DNA of 64,000 nucleotides, taken from assembly GCF_014201375.1 (NCBI RefSeq), contig NZ_JACHDZ010000005.1, positions 248,001 through 312,000 on the forward strand. The letters run 5' to 3'. The notes below the pieces were generated by a model that saw only the letters and a list, made by a program, of their open reading frames with translations, was not told where the DNA came from and did no database searches. This document shows, one piece after another, positions 55,146 to 63,262 of this stretch. A program made the position numbers and the translations under genes. The stretch's first letter is position 1, and each line of letters opens with the position of its first letter. Source of the stretch: Tunturiibacter empetritectus. Lineage in GTDB: Bacteria > Acidobacteriota > Terriglobia > Terriglobales > Acidobacteriaceae.

Positions 55146-55176
55146 CCCATCCTTGGCGCCTCTTGCGAAGGATGGG
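55146..55176. repeat. Inverted repeat
   Basis: CCCATCCTT and AAGGATGGG pair over a 13-nt loop, between convergent genes. A possible terminator for the leftward transcript, though no T-run follows. Confidence 0.5.
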
Positions 55177-55220
55177 AGGCGACACTTCTAGCCCGGCAAT
55201 AGCCGTCTCCCCCTCCGAAA

Positions 55221-55685
55221 CTAAGGAATCAGCCGCCGATTCAACTCCGTTCGCCAGTTAGCCGGGTCCGGGCCCGCCTCCATGCCGGTAAGGTACCGCT
55301 CCCACAGATCCTCCGCCGACTCATACCCATTCTTTGCGATCCACGCATCGAACTCCCCCCATCCCGCCCCAAGGCCCGAGTAGTCTCCGTGGTAGACCGT
55401 CCTCACCAGCTTCATCGCAGGCCACGTTCCAGCCTGCACCCGGCCCGAAGCCGCAATCGGTGCAGCAACCGGCACGCAGATCTCGAAATCAAAGGTGTCC
55501 TTCGGCTTCCTCAGGTGGTGAGTAAACCACGGCCCCGCCTCGGCAATCCCTTGTGCGGCGATCGCAGCCTTTACCTCGTTCAACCCAGGAATCATGACCT
55601 TTCTTATCTCCGAAGCCGGAACCATCAGTGGAAGAAAAGCCATGGGCAGTGCAACAGTCTCGACCATCTGCGGCGTATCGATCAT
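55221..55685 (-). CDS. GyrI-like / AraC effector-binding-fold protein
   Basis: 154 residues. MVETVALPMAFLPLMVPASEI, DTFDFEICVPVAAPIAASGRV, TWPAMKLVRTVYHGDYSGLG and AWIAKNGYESAEDLWERYL follow the GyrI-like (SOUL-related) small-molecule-binding fold: two repeats of helix and strands with an acidic pocket Glu. It lacks a DNA-binding domain. AAAAGGAG lies before the ATG at 55685. Near it is a second GyrI-like domain, in the regulator at 56521. Ligand unknown. Confidence 0.8.
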   Translation of the reverse strand: MIDTPQMVETVALPMAFLPLMVPASEIRKVMIPGLNEVKAAIAAQGIAEAGPWFTHHLRKPKDTFDFEICVPVAAPIAASGRVQAGTWPAMKLVRTVYHGDYSGLGAGWGEFDAWIAKNGYESAEDLWERYLTGMEAGPDPANWRTELNRRLIP

Positions 55686-55745
55686 CACATCTCCTTTTGA
55701 TTCTGTGTGCCAATTCCGAAGCAACAGAGCAGACTTTTTCAAGTC

Positions 55746-55776
55746 GTCATCCTGAACGGAGTGAAGGATCCCGACG
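55746..55776 (+). repeat. Family V short repeat
   Basis: GTCATCCTGAACGGAGTGAA followed by GGATCCCGACG; a second copy is at 56377. Confidence 0.65.
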
Positions 55777-55873
55777 CTTTCTACCTACCATTCCCTTCGA
55801 ACCTTTCAGCCCAAACATTCCAACCTTTGCCGTTCTGCACCCAGCCTCCCCTCCCCAAAACAGACCAAACGTA

Positions 55874-56332
55874 TCAAATCGGCTGCAGATCAAACGCCGG
55901 CCGCAGACTGCCATCCATGTAAAACGGCACCGACGTATGCGAATGTGTGATCCGCCACTGACCAGCCTCCCGCTTCAGATGAAGCGTCGAACGCATCCAG
56001 AAGCTGACCAGTCGCGCCGCCGCCTTCGAGGTGGCCTTCATGTGCATGAAGCCATGACAGAACGCAACATCGCCGCTGACCGTCACCTCAAAATCGCGCG
56101 CTTCCACCTCCACCGGCCCCTCCCAGGAATCAAACCACGCCTGCTTCTCGCTGAGATTGATTCCACGATGTGAGAGCGGCGGAGCCAGATTGTAGTCGGC
56201 CACATCCGCCGCAAACAGTGCCGCAAATCCGGATGCATCTTTGTCATGATTTGTCTTTCCGAGTTGATCGATCACCGCCAGAACTTCAGCCTGATCCTTC
56301 GAAACATCGGTCTTCATTGCTGCTGTCGCCAT
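55874..56332 (-). CDS. SnoaL/NTF2-like protein (SgcJ/EcaC type)
   Basis: 152 residues. DQAEVLAVIDQLGKTNHDKDASGFAALFAADV, seen in pieces, is the typical NTF2-like first helices; DYNLAPPL, WFDSWEGPVEVEARDFEV, AFCHGFMHM and RSTLHLKREAGQWRITHSHTSVPF form the curved sheet. Proteins of this fold are steroid-isomerase-like enzymes or ligand-binders. The gene lies between two GyrI-like genes, with family V repeats on both sides. Function unknown. Confidence 0.82.
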   Translation of the reverse strand: MATAAMKTDVSKDQAEVLAVIDQLGKTNHDKDASGFAALFAADVADYNLAPPLSHRGINLSEKQAWFDSWEGPVEVEARDFEVTVSGDVAFCHGFMHMKATSKAAARLVSFWMRSTLHLKREAGQWRITHSHTSVPFYMDGSLRPAFDLQPI

Positions 56333-56376
56333 CGTGGTTCTCCTCTCTAATTGCCTGTCCGTATCAAGCCTTTGCT

Positions 56377-56407
56377 GTCATCCTGAGCGAAGCGAAGGAT
56401 CCCGACG
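56377..56407 (+). repeat. Family V short repeat
   Basis: GTCATCCTGAGCGAAGCGAA followed by GGATCCCGACG. Confidence 0.7.
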
Positions 56408-56520
56408 AACCCATCCTGCCCAAACCGCTCGTCCCTTTCCGCCTATCCTCTTCACGCCGTTGTCTGTTCTTCTTCCTTGCAAAAATGCTGCTGCCTCTGA
56501 ACGTAGTTAGCTTCAGAGCA

Positions 56521-57864
56521 CTAGCGAATCGGCACCCACACCTCGACATCGCCCTCTCCGACCTCCGGATCAAAGCTCTCGCCATAGCGCTCGAAGAAAC
56601 CCGGCGCCCCCGGCGTCCCCAGCGCAAACGAGTATTGGGACCGCGGCAGCCACTCGTGCTCAATCGCGCGGCAGGTCTCCGAAAGCTTCGAAACATGGCC
56701 CTTGTGCGTGAACACCGCATATCGTTCTACGGGCATCGTCACCACGCTGAACCCGTCAGGCAGTCCCTCCGCACTTCGTACCTCGACGGCCGCCATGTAG
56801 CCAAAACCCTCCGACGAAGGGAAACAAACCCCATAAGCCACCCTGCCAACCTGTCCTGGGATCTTGCCCAGGTAAGCAGCAAACCGCTGCCACAGCGCCG
56901 GAATCTCCCGCATCGTCGCCATCGTGTACTCACCACGGAATCCAGCCAGCAACATCGGCCTTCCATCTTTAAACCGCGGAGCTTCCAACCCCTCAGAAAC
57001 TGTCTTAACTCCCTGCTGTGGAACCTCTGTCATGAAGAGCTCTCCTGGAATCGGATTGAGAAACAACATCTCAATATACCGGTGCAGGTGATCGATGCAG
57101 GCGGCTGCAATCTCGGAGCCGCCTTGGGCCTTGGCAAGAATGAACGCTCCCTGCACCGTCGCCTGCGTGTAGAGCGCCAGACTCTGCGCAGTCCACTCCG
57201 CAACGATGCCGTACTTTTGCATTGCCTCCGCGATGTCCGCCTCCACGGTCGCAGCATGCCCGCTGATGCTCCTGTTGCACGCCTCCCGTATCGGAGGATT
57301 CGTGTCGTAGATCTCCTGCACCATCGTTCCCACCAGGCAGGTAAAGTCAGGCAAAGTTCGTCCTTGCAGAATCGCCTTGCGGAAGTCCACATACGCAAGA
57401 ACACGATCCAGCGGATCGGAAAGCTCGCGGTAGGGAGCAGACGCAAAGAACGCGCCGGTAAACTCGCTCCAGTGATCCGCCGCAGCCGTAGCCAGCTCTT
57501 CTTTGCTCTTGAAGTGGTGGAAGAAGCTTCCTTTGGTGAGGCCAGCCTCTTCGCAGACATCCTCAATGCGCGTAGCCGTGTATTCATGCCAACCCCAAGG
57601 TATAGGCACGGAAGCAGGATTGGTGATGTTTATGGCGGTTTGATCATCGGACTGGGTATTTTTGTCGGAATCGGATTTGAGTGTTGGGCCGTCGCCTCCT
57701 TTTGTATGAGAGGTAACAGTTGGTGCGGCTGGGTTCTGGTTGCGATCAGTACTCTTGTTTTGGGTGTGACTATCGCCAGTGTTGTTATTGGTTGTTTTCC
57801 CAGTAGCTGGCACAAATGCTTGTGTGACCAACAGGACCATAGCGAACAAAGAGAACCAATTCAT
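56521..57864 (-). CDS. Chimeric TetR regulator with foreign N-terminus and C-terminal GyrI-like domain
   Basis: About 447 residues from the ATG at 57864 (the frame is open to 57888). The first ~90 are foreign: a signal-like helix (WFSLFAMVLLVTQAFVPA) and an Asn/Thr/Ser/Asp-rich tail ending INITNPASVPIP. From YTATRIEDVCEEAGLTKGSF a TetR DNA-binding domain begins without its first helix, then the ligand-binding domain follows. After FLNPIPGELF comes MTEVPQQGVKTV, a GyrI-like domain (~165 residues) with its own ribosome-binding site (GGAGAG). The join at about 57580-57600 lies at one edge of the IS-bearing block. DNA binding is probably lost; an internally started GyrI domain might still be made. 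Confidence 0.7.
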   Translation of the reverse strand: MNWFSLFAMVLLVTQAFVPATGKTTNNNTGDSHTQNKSTDRNQNPAAPTVTSHTKGGDGPTLKSDSDKNTQSDDQTAINITNPASVPIPWGWHEYTATRIEDVCEEAGLTKGSFFHHFKSKEELATAAADHWSEFTGAFFASAPYRELSDPLDRVLAYVDFRKAILQGRTLPDFTCLVGTMVQEIYDTNPPIREACNRSISGHAATVEADIAEAMQKYGIVAEWTAQSLALYTQATVQGAFILAKAQGGSEIAAACIDHLHRYIEMLFLNPIPGELFMTEVPQQGVKTVSEGLEAPRFKDGRPMLLAGFRGEYTMATMREIPALWQRFAAYLGKIPGQVGRVAYGVCFPSSEGFGYMAAVEVRSAEGLPDGFSVVTMPVERYAVFTHKGHVSKLSETCRAIEHEWLPRSQYSFALGTPGAPGFFERYGESFDPEVGEGDVEVWVPIR

Positions 57865-57941
57865 AAGGGTGGGGAAAAGGTAGCACAAGCTAAAATAGAG
57901 AAAAATTTAGAATGTATAGTGCTAAGACCGCGATCATTTGC

Positions 57942-57958
57942 GGGGGTATCCCTATGAC
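57942..57958 (+). repeat. Candidate left terminal inverted repeat of the IS1595-family element
   Basis: GGGGGTATCCCTATGAC resembles the inward-reading right end GGGGGTACTCCCCCCTATTAC (with gaps). No clear target-site duplication was found, so the boundary is tentative. Confidence 0.35.
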
Positions 57959-58106
57959 CGAAAAACCTTCAGAGGAATTTGTAAAGTTCGATAAGGCAAT
58001 GGAGAAAATTATGTCCGTGTCCAAAGAAGAACTAGACAGGCGCATTGCTGAAGCCAAGAAAGCTAAAACTGGCAAACGGTATCCGAAAGAGAAGGTAAAA
58101 CCTTAG
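57954..58106 (+). CDS. Small passenger protein of the IS1595-family element
   Basis: 50 residues: MTEKPSEEFVKFDKAMEKIM, SVSKEELDRRIAEAKKA and a Lys-rich tail. Highly charged and helical, with no enzymatic motif. It is convergent with the transposase and overlaps its stop by 4 nt, and starts within the candidate left terminal repeat, so it belongs to the element. I recall similar ~50-residue ORFs beside IS1595-type transposases; perhaps an antidote, a transposition accessory or an RNA-binding peptide, but unproven. Confidence 0.6.
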   Translation: MTEKPSEEFVKFDKAMEKIMSVSKEELDRRIAEAKKAKTGKRYPKEKVKP

Positions 58107-59041
58107 AAGGGTACTTCTGTTTTGCCTGTTAGTTGCTTGTAGGTGAGACGTTTGCCGAAGGTCTTCTCCACACAGGTGCCGAAGCGGAGGCCGTCATGAC
58201 CTTTGCGATTGTTGTAGCGGAATACCTGTTCGTCAACATAGGCATTCAGGTGGAAGGGTTCAACCGCAACATAGGTTCCTGCTAGTCCACGCTTAAGCAA
58301 CGCCCAGAAGTTTTCTATGCCTTGAGTGTGGACACGTCCGTTGACGTATTGGTTAATGTGATTCACCGTCTTGTGGGTGAAGTTTTTCATCTTATCCAAA
58401 CCTTCATAACCGTGGTGACCATCGGTGAATACATGAGCGTTGAACCCAACGTTCTTTAGAATTTCGCCCTGTAGAACTTCGCGTCGTGCATGGGGAATAA
58501 CCTTAGCGCGGATCTGGCGAGTTTCGCGGTTGAGCATTCCCATGACAATTGTTTTCTTCTCTTCCTGCCGACGTTCGCTCAGGTGCTTGTTCTTGGCCTT
58601 ACCGCCCACGTAGGTTTCATCTACTTCAATAGGGTTCTGCCAGTGACCACCAAACGTGTTCTTAGGCTCATCTCTCATAGCAAGACGAATCCTGTGGAGC
58701 ATGAACCATGCAGACTTCTGAGTTACGCCGATGCTTCTGGAGATCTCATAGCTGGATACACCATTCTTGCAATTGGTGACCATCCACGTTGCAGTGAGCC
58801 ACTTGTCTAGGCCGATAGCTGAATCCTCGTAGACACTGCCAACCTTGACGGAGAACTGAGATTTTGGGTGGCGGGTCTTGCACTGCCATACACGGCGGCT
58901 GGCCATATACTTCACTTCTTTGGAGCCGCAATTCGGACAAACAACTCCATCTTTCCACCGTTTGGAAACGAGGTAAGCTACACAATTATCAGGGTTTGAG
59001 AAGTAGACGATTGCTTGCTGGAGTGTCTTTAGCGTTTCCAT
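58103..59041 (-). CDS. IS1595-family (ISXO2-like) transposase
   Basis: 312 residues, full length. N-terminal zinc ribbon (CPNCGSKEV, then WQCKTRHPKSQFSVKVGS), a helix-turn-helix (YEISRSIGVTQKSAWFMLHRIR) and the DDE/N catalytic core: IEVDETYVGGK, VFTDGHHGYEGL and HTQGIENFWALLKRGLAG. All expected catalytic positions are present, so the element may be active. The GC content is far below that of surrounding genes. Its right end lies within ~100 nt of the cheX stop codon. Confidence 0.92.
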   Translation of the reverse strand: METLKTLQQAIVYFSNPDNCVAYLVSKRWKDGVVCPNCGSKEVKYMASRRVWQCKTRHPKSQFSVKVGSVYEDSAIGLDKWLTATWMVTNCKNGVSSYEISRSIGVTQKSAWFMLHRIRLAMRDEPKNTFGGHWQNPIEVDETYVGGKAKNKHLSERRQEEKKTIVMGMLNRETRQIRAKVIPHARREVLQGEILKNVGFNAHVFTDGHHGYEGLDKMKNFTHKTVNHINQYVNGRVHTQGIENFWALLKRGLAGTYVAVEPFHLNAYVDEQVFRYNNRKGHDGLRFGTCVEKTFGKRLTYKQLTGKTEVPF

Positions 59042-59129
59042 AAATTAAAGGTACGCTCAGAAGTCTGCTGAGTCAAGTATATTATCCCTCGTAAATCATT
59101 GATAATAATAGACTTACTCGCGTGTAATA

Positions 59130-59150
59130 GGGGGGAGTACCCCCTCCTAA
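59130..59150 (-). repeat. Candidate right terminal inverted repeat of the IS1595-family element
   Basis: TAGGGGGGAGTACCCCCTCC (a near-palindrome) sits between the transposase and cheX and matches the left end at 57942 imperfectly. Confidence 0.35.
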
Positions 59151-59599
59151 AATGCCAGTACAACCCCGAACACATTCCCCTGGAACGAATACTTCCGGCT
59201 GAATTTGGTCCCAAACTTAGCCTGATAACCCTCAAGCCCATTGCGAGTGACGGCAGGAGTCGAGATCGTGCAGTTGGAGTCCGGTGAGGCAAGCTTGCTC
59301 TTCCAGCCGCCGGCGATCATATTGCAAAGCTCCCCGATCGCATCGTCCACCATCGGGTCGTGCGGCTCTGACGGTGTTCCCAGCAACGCCTCAGCAGTCA
59401 CCGACGCGGTAGCCTGACTCGCATACAACAGGCACTCGCCGTCCACGGCACCGGTAAATTGAATCCTCGCCACGATCCGCCCCTCCACCGTGTCGACCTC
59501 GCCCTCCAAAGGGTCGCAGCTTCTCTCCAGCATCGTCTCAAAAACCTCTGCGACAGCCGAATCCAGCCGAGTCACTGCCTCATCCTGCGTATTTGACAC
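59147..59599 (-). CDS. cheX: CheX-like chemotaxis phosphatase
   Basis: 150 residues of the CheC/CheX/FliY family. AIGELCNMIAGGWKS carries the ExxN phosphatase motif (Glu90, Asn93) that removes the phosphate from CheY-P; only one such motif is visible, as in CheX. N-terminal AVAEVFETMLE and VARIQFTGAVDGECLLYAS are also typical. Downstream of cheY on the same strand; flagellar genes start 0.7 kb away. An IS-bearing block ends right after its stop codon. Confidence 0.85.
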   Translation of the reverse strand: MSNTQDEAVTRLDSAVAEVFETMLERSCDPLEGEVDTVEGRIVARIQFTGAVDGECLLYASQATASVTAEALLGTPSEPHDPMVDDAIGELCNMIAGGWKSKLASPDSNCTISTPAVTRNGLEGYQAKFGTKFSRKYSFQGNVFGVVLAF

Positions 59600-59758
59600 A
59601 ATCGTCCTCTTCCCGCTCCAGGTTTATATTCCGGAATAACTCAAGCAACTCTCAACGAACAAAGCTCCAACCGATGCAACTGACAAAGCCCCAACTGACT
59701 TCAACGAACGAAGCTCCAGCCGAAAGGTCCAAACGACAACGAGCAACAACAGAACCGC
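59600..59758. other. Gap between cheY and cheX with imperfect direct repeats
   Basis: TCAACGAACAAAGCTCCAAC and TCAACGAACGAAGCTCCAGC (about 47 bp apart) are near-copies. Nothing else is recognised. Confidence 0.5.
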
Positions 59759-60145
59759 TTACGCCGCACGCAACAGAGGAAGCACCCGCGCCTTCACCTG
59801 CTCGGCCGTGAACGGCTTGCAGATGTAGCCTTGCGCGCCCGCAGCGATCGCCCGCAGCACGAAGCTCTCATTGCCCTCCGTCGTAATCATCACCACAGGA
59901 ACGCCCAGCGCGAGATTCTCCTGCTTCCGAGCCTCCAGAAACTGCAGCCCATCCATCACCGGCATATTGATGTCACTCAGGATCAACGCCAACCCACCCG
60001 AACCTTGGTTGTCACGAAGAGTCTGCAGCGCCTCCTCCCCATTCGAAGCCTGTAACACCTCGCTGAGTTCGAGGCCCGCCTGCCGCAACGCCCGTTCGAT
60101 TACCTTCCTCATCACAGCCGAATCATCAATAATTAGAGCTCGCAC
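59759..60145 (-). CDS. cheY: CheY-like response regulator
   Basis: About 128 residues, receiver only: ALIIDDSAVMRKVIERAL (acidic pair), LILSDINMPVMDGLQFL (phospho-acceptor Asp), MITTEGNE (switch Thr) and GYICKPFTAEQVK (Lys) are all intact. The GTG at 60145 has GGGAGG closely upstream; a GTG at 60160 in the same frame is an alternative. With cheX next to it and flagellar genes divergent, it probably controls motor switching. Confidence 0.88.
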   Translation of the reverse strand: MRALIIDDSAVMRKVIERALRQAGLELSEVLQASNGEEALQTLRDNQGSGGLALILSDINMPVMDGLQFLEARKQENLALGVPVVMITTEGNESFVLRAIAAGAQGYICKPFTAEQVKARVLPLLRAA

Positions 60146-60276
60146 CGACCCTCCCAGCACATCTTCTGGTCTAACTGCTGTATCGGCAGATCAACAGCAA
60201 CCTTGAATGAACGCCCTTAGCGCTTTCTAACCATCTCCTCCCCAACTTCGGCCACCGAACTGCATAAGCTCGTGGC

Positions 60277-61032
60277 ATGGACAGCGGACTCTACGCAGCA
60301 TATACAGGACTCTTGGCACGCACGCAGGCGCTCGACACAGCGGCCAACAATCTGGCCAACGCGGGAACCTCCGGCTTTCGTGCCCAACGCGATTACTTCA
60401 GTGGAGTTCTCGCGGGCGGCATCGACCAGGATCCCGAGACAGCATCGCAGGTCGGCCAATCCGTAAACGGGTTCGGAGTCTTAGGTGGAAACCGGCTCGA
60501 TCTCGGACAGGGAGAGCTGAAAGCCACCGGCAATCCGCTGGACTTGGCCTTGGAAGGCCAGGGCTTCTTCGCCATCCAGACCTCAAACGGTATCCGCTAC
60601 ACAAGAGATGGAGCTTTCTCCCGCTCCCCCAAGGGGGTGCTCCAGACAAGCCAGGCAGAGCCAGTGCTCGACGCCAATCTCAAGCCCATCACCATCCCCA
60701 CGGGCAACATCTACGTATCGCCCGACGGCAGCATCTCGGTTTCTACAGCAGACGGCAGCGCAATTGTAGGCAAAGTTGGCGCGTTCGATTTTTCAGATAA
60801 ATCAGTTCTTTCCGCGGAAGGCTCAAATCGCTTTTCCGCGAATGGGACAAAGCCCACAGCTGCAAATGTCTTGGTAGAACAGGGCTCGGTAGAAGGAGCT
60901 AATGAAGATGCCGTCCACGGCACGATGCAACTGGTGTTAGTGCAACGACAGGCCGAGATGATGCAAAAAGCATTGAGTGTTTTTAATAACGATTTCGACA
61001 AAACGGCGTCAGAAGACCTTCCTCGAGTTTGA
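60277..61032 (+). CDS. flgF: Flagellar basal-body rod protein FlgF
   Basis: 251 residues; part of the proximal rod. MDSGLYAAYTGLLARTQALD, TAANNLANAGTSGFRAQRDYF (rod N-terminal motif with ANNLAN), LDLALEGQGFFAIQTSNG and the C-terminal QLVLVQRQAEMMQKALSVFNND helix are typical. From about 60770 the base composition turns clearly AT-richer inside this gene. First gene of the flgF-G-A-H-I operon. Confidence 0.92.
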   Translation: MDSGLYAAYTGLLARTQALDTAANNLANAGTSGFRAQRDYFSGVLAGGIDQDPETASQVGQSVNGFGVLGGNRLDLGQGELKATGNPLDLALEGQGFFAIQTSNGIRYTRDGAFSRSPKGVLQTSQAEPVLDANLKPITIPTGNIYVSPDGSISVSTADGSAIVGKVGAFDFSDKSVLSAEGSNRFSANGTKPTAANVLVEQGSVEGANEDAVHGTMQLVLVQRQAEMMQKALSVFNNDFDKTASEDLPRV

Positions 61033-61080
61033 CGAAAAAGCCCGTATTTTTAGAGTTCTCTACAAAACAAGGAGCTTGAA

Positions 61081-61869
61081 ATGATTCGTGCCTTATATAC
61101 AGCCGCAAGTGGAATGAGCGCTCAGCAGACAAATCTGGACACTATTGCAAATAACCTAGCGAACTCAGGGACTGCGGGTTTCAGACAGCGTCAGGTGCAA
61201 TTTGAGGACATGATCTATCAAAACCTGGTTACACCTGGATCCGCCGAGACACAGCAAACCCTTTCAGCCGGTTTGCAGGTTGGTCTTGGCACCAAGACAG
61301 CAGCAAGCGAAGTAATTATGACGCAGGGAGATCCAAATAATACAGGTAACCCATACGATCTCGAGATTCAAGGCGCGGGATTTTTTCAGGTCTCCCTTCC
61401 CGACGGAACCATAGCTTATACACGCGCTGGGAACTTTCATTTGAATAGTCAGGGCACGATTGTGACTACAGCTGGGGATACGATCCTGCCTGCAATCACA
61501 ATTCCGTCTAACGCTACTAATGTTGTGATCTCTCAATATGGCGTTGTAACTGCAACTCTTCCCGGACAGACAAATGCTGCGCAGCTTGGCACCATTCAGC
61601 TCGCAACTTTCCCTAATACTGGCGGCCTGAGTTCCATCGGAAGCAATTTGTTGCAACAGACAGCATCCTCCGGCAACCCCATTACGGACACTCCTGGAGG
61701 GACCAGCGGCATAGGAACACTCCAGCAAGGTTATCTCGAGAATTCGAACGTTGATGTCGTCGCAGAGTTCGTACAAATGATTCTGGCGCAACGTGCCTAC
61801 GAGAGTAACTCCAAAGTCATACATGTCGCCGACGACATGTACTCACAAATAAACGGTCTCGTTCGGTAG
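61081..61869 (+). CDS. flgG: Flagellar distal rod protein FlgG
   Basis: 262 residues, usual length. MIRALYTAASGMSAQQTNLD, TIANNLANSGTAGFRQRQVQF, LEIQGAGFFQVSLPDGTIAYTR and the C-terminal VDVVAEFVQMILAQRAYESNSK are textbook FlgG. AAGGAGCTTGAA precedes the ATG. 49 nt after flgF. Confidence 0.96.
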   Translation: MIRALYTAASGMSAQQTNLDTIANNLANSGTAGFRQRQVQFEDMIYQNLVTPGSAETQQTLSAGLQVGLGTKTAASEVIMTQGDPNNTGNPYDLEIQGAGFFQVSLPDGTIAYTRAGNFHLNSQGTIVTTAGDTILPAITIPSNATNVVISQYGVVTATLPGQTNAAQLGTIQLATFPNTGGLSSIGSNLLQQTASSGNPITDTPGGTSGIGTLQQGYLENSNVDVVAEFVQMILAQRAYESNSKVIHVADDMYSQINGLVR

Positions 61870-61875
61870 GATGCT

Positions 61876-62415
61876 ATGTTCGATAGCTTTTCAATATTTA
61901 AAACGGTTGGCAGAAATTTCTTTCTCTTGCTACACGGAATATGTTTTGCCAATACAGCACTTGCAGTCTGCTACAGAACGCCGGCGGATGCGATCGCCGC
62001 GAAGATCGAGACGTCGTCGTATTCAATATCGGTGGGCGGTGGTTATCGGGTGTCGAAGGTTCAGTCGGACCCGGTATTGAATCAAAGCTGGGCGATGATT
62101 ATTCCTTGTGATCATCCAGGATGGCCAGCGGTTGCGCTTCCATTGCGTAATTCAATCTTGTCGGCACAACTTAAAGTGCAGGTAGGTGCAACGAAGACCT
62201 CGGCTCCTGTCGTAGTTCGTGCCGGCGATATCGTTCGCCTCTGGAAGCAAGAAAGCTCCTTGCGGATTGAAGTCGCTGGTACCTCGGAAGGGAATGGCGG
62301 ATTGGGAGATCTCGTAAAAGTCAGGCTACTAAGTAGAAACACAGACGACCAGTCGATAACGGAACAATTCTTCGGTGTCGTTCGAGGGCCGTTTGATGTG
62401 GAGATGAAACCATGA
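61876..62415 (+). CDS. flgA: Flagellar P-ring assembly chaperone FlgA (divergent)
   Basis: 179 residues. A signal-like helix at residues ~13-30 (FFLLLHGICFANTALAV), then a C-terminal SAF-type domain: VVRAGDIVRLWKQESSLRIEVAGTSEG, followed by GGLGDLVKVRL and GVVRGPFDVEM. This end matches FlgA; the N-terminal half is divergent. It would help FlgI form the P ring in the periplasm. The start lies 6 nt after flgG; its stop overlaps the flgH start as ATGA. Confidence 0.8.
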   Translation: MFDSFSIFKTVGRNFFLLLHGICFANTALAVCYRTPADAIAAKIETSSYSISVGGGYRVSKVQSDPVLNQSWAMIIPCDHPGWPAVALPLRNSILSAQLKVQVGATKTSAPVVVRAGDIVRLWKQESSLRIEVAGTSEGNGGLGDLVKVRLLSRNTDDQSITEQFFGVVRGPFDVEMKP

Positions 62416-63251
62416 GAAAGACCCTAAAGATAATCTCATTTTTTAGCCCTATCCAAAAACGTGCGTATAACGAGGTTCATATCTCGACAGGGCAGCCCTG
62501 TTGGATGCTGTTTGATAATAAGATTTCGAGCTATTTCTCAGGAATAATCGCTCCCTTATTGGTATTGCTTTTAAGCCTCCCCTCGCTGCATGCGCAGACC
62601 GAAGCGATTCACAGGTTGATTGAGCCACGGCCTAATGTGGCTGCGGCGTCCTTGTCCTCTTATCTAGAGAGAGTGCGGGCGGAGAACTCCAACATCCAGC
62701 CTGCGCCAGGATCTATCTGGACGGACAATGGAAGGCTCACTCGCATTAACACGGATGTGCGGGCTATGCGGCCACATGATCTGATTTCGGTGGTGGTCTC
62801 CGAGAACCTCGCAGCGTCGACGGACGGCACGGTGAAGAACTCGCGAGCGTCCAATGCCAGCTCCTCCATCTCGGGTCTAATTGGTACTCTCCGAGCGGGT
62901 AACGCGCTGCAGAATTTGATCAATCAAACCTCCACGTCAGGACTTAACGCGCAAGGAACAAGTGCAACTAATTCGAGCCTGAGTACTACGTTTGGGGGGC
63001 AAGTGATAGAGGTTCTTTCAAATGGGATGCTTGTGATTGAGGCAGCTCGACAGGTGGAGTTTAGTCAGCAGACGCAGACGATTATTTTGAGAGGACTGGT
63101 CCGTCCTGAGGATATCTCTCAACAAAATCAAGTTCTATCAACAGCTATCTCTAGTCTAGAGCTTGAAGTACGTGGAAAGGGAATTATCAACGATTACACC
63201 CATCGCCAGAATGTCCTTGTTCGTCTTCTACAAAAAGTGTTGATTTTTTAG
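62412..63251 (+). CDS. flgH: Flagellar L-ring protein FlgH
   Basis: 279 residues from the ATG at 62412 (ATGA overlap with flgA). Signal-like segment IIAPLLVLLLSLPSLHAQ is at residues ~50-67, so a later ATG at 62507 is also possible. PGSIWTDNGRLTRINTDVRAMRPHDLISVVV, seen in parts, and FGGQVIEVLSNGMLVIEAAR, ILRGLVRPEDISQQNQVLS are FlgH marks. No lipobox Cys is seen at the cleavage site, unlike the lipoprotein FlgH of E. coli. Confidence 0.9.
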   Translation: MRKTLKIISFFSPIQKRAYNEVHISTGQPCWMLFDNKISSYFSGIIAPLLVLLLSLPSLHAQTEAIHRLIEPRPNVAAASLSSYLERVRAENSNIQPAPGSIWTDNGRLTRINTDVRAMRPHDLISVVVSENLAASTDGTVKNSRASNASSSISGLIGTLRAGNALQNLINQTSTSGLNAQGTSATNSSLSTTFGGQVIEVLSNGMLVIEAARQVEFSQQTQTIILRGLVRPEDISQQNQVLSTAISSLELEVRGKGIINDYTHRQNVLVRLLQKVLIF

Positions 63252-63262
63252 TGAGGAATTCC

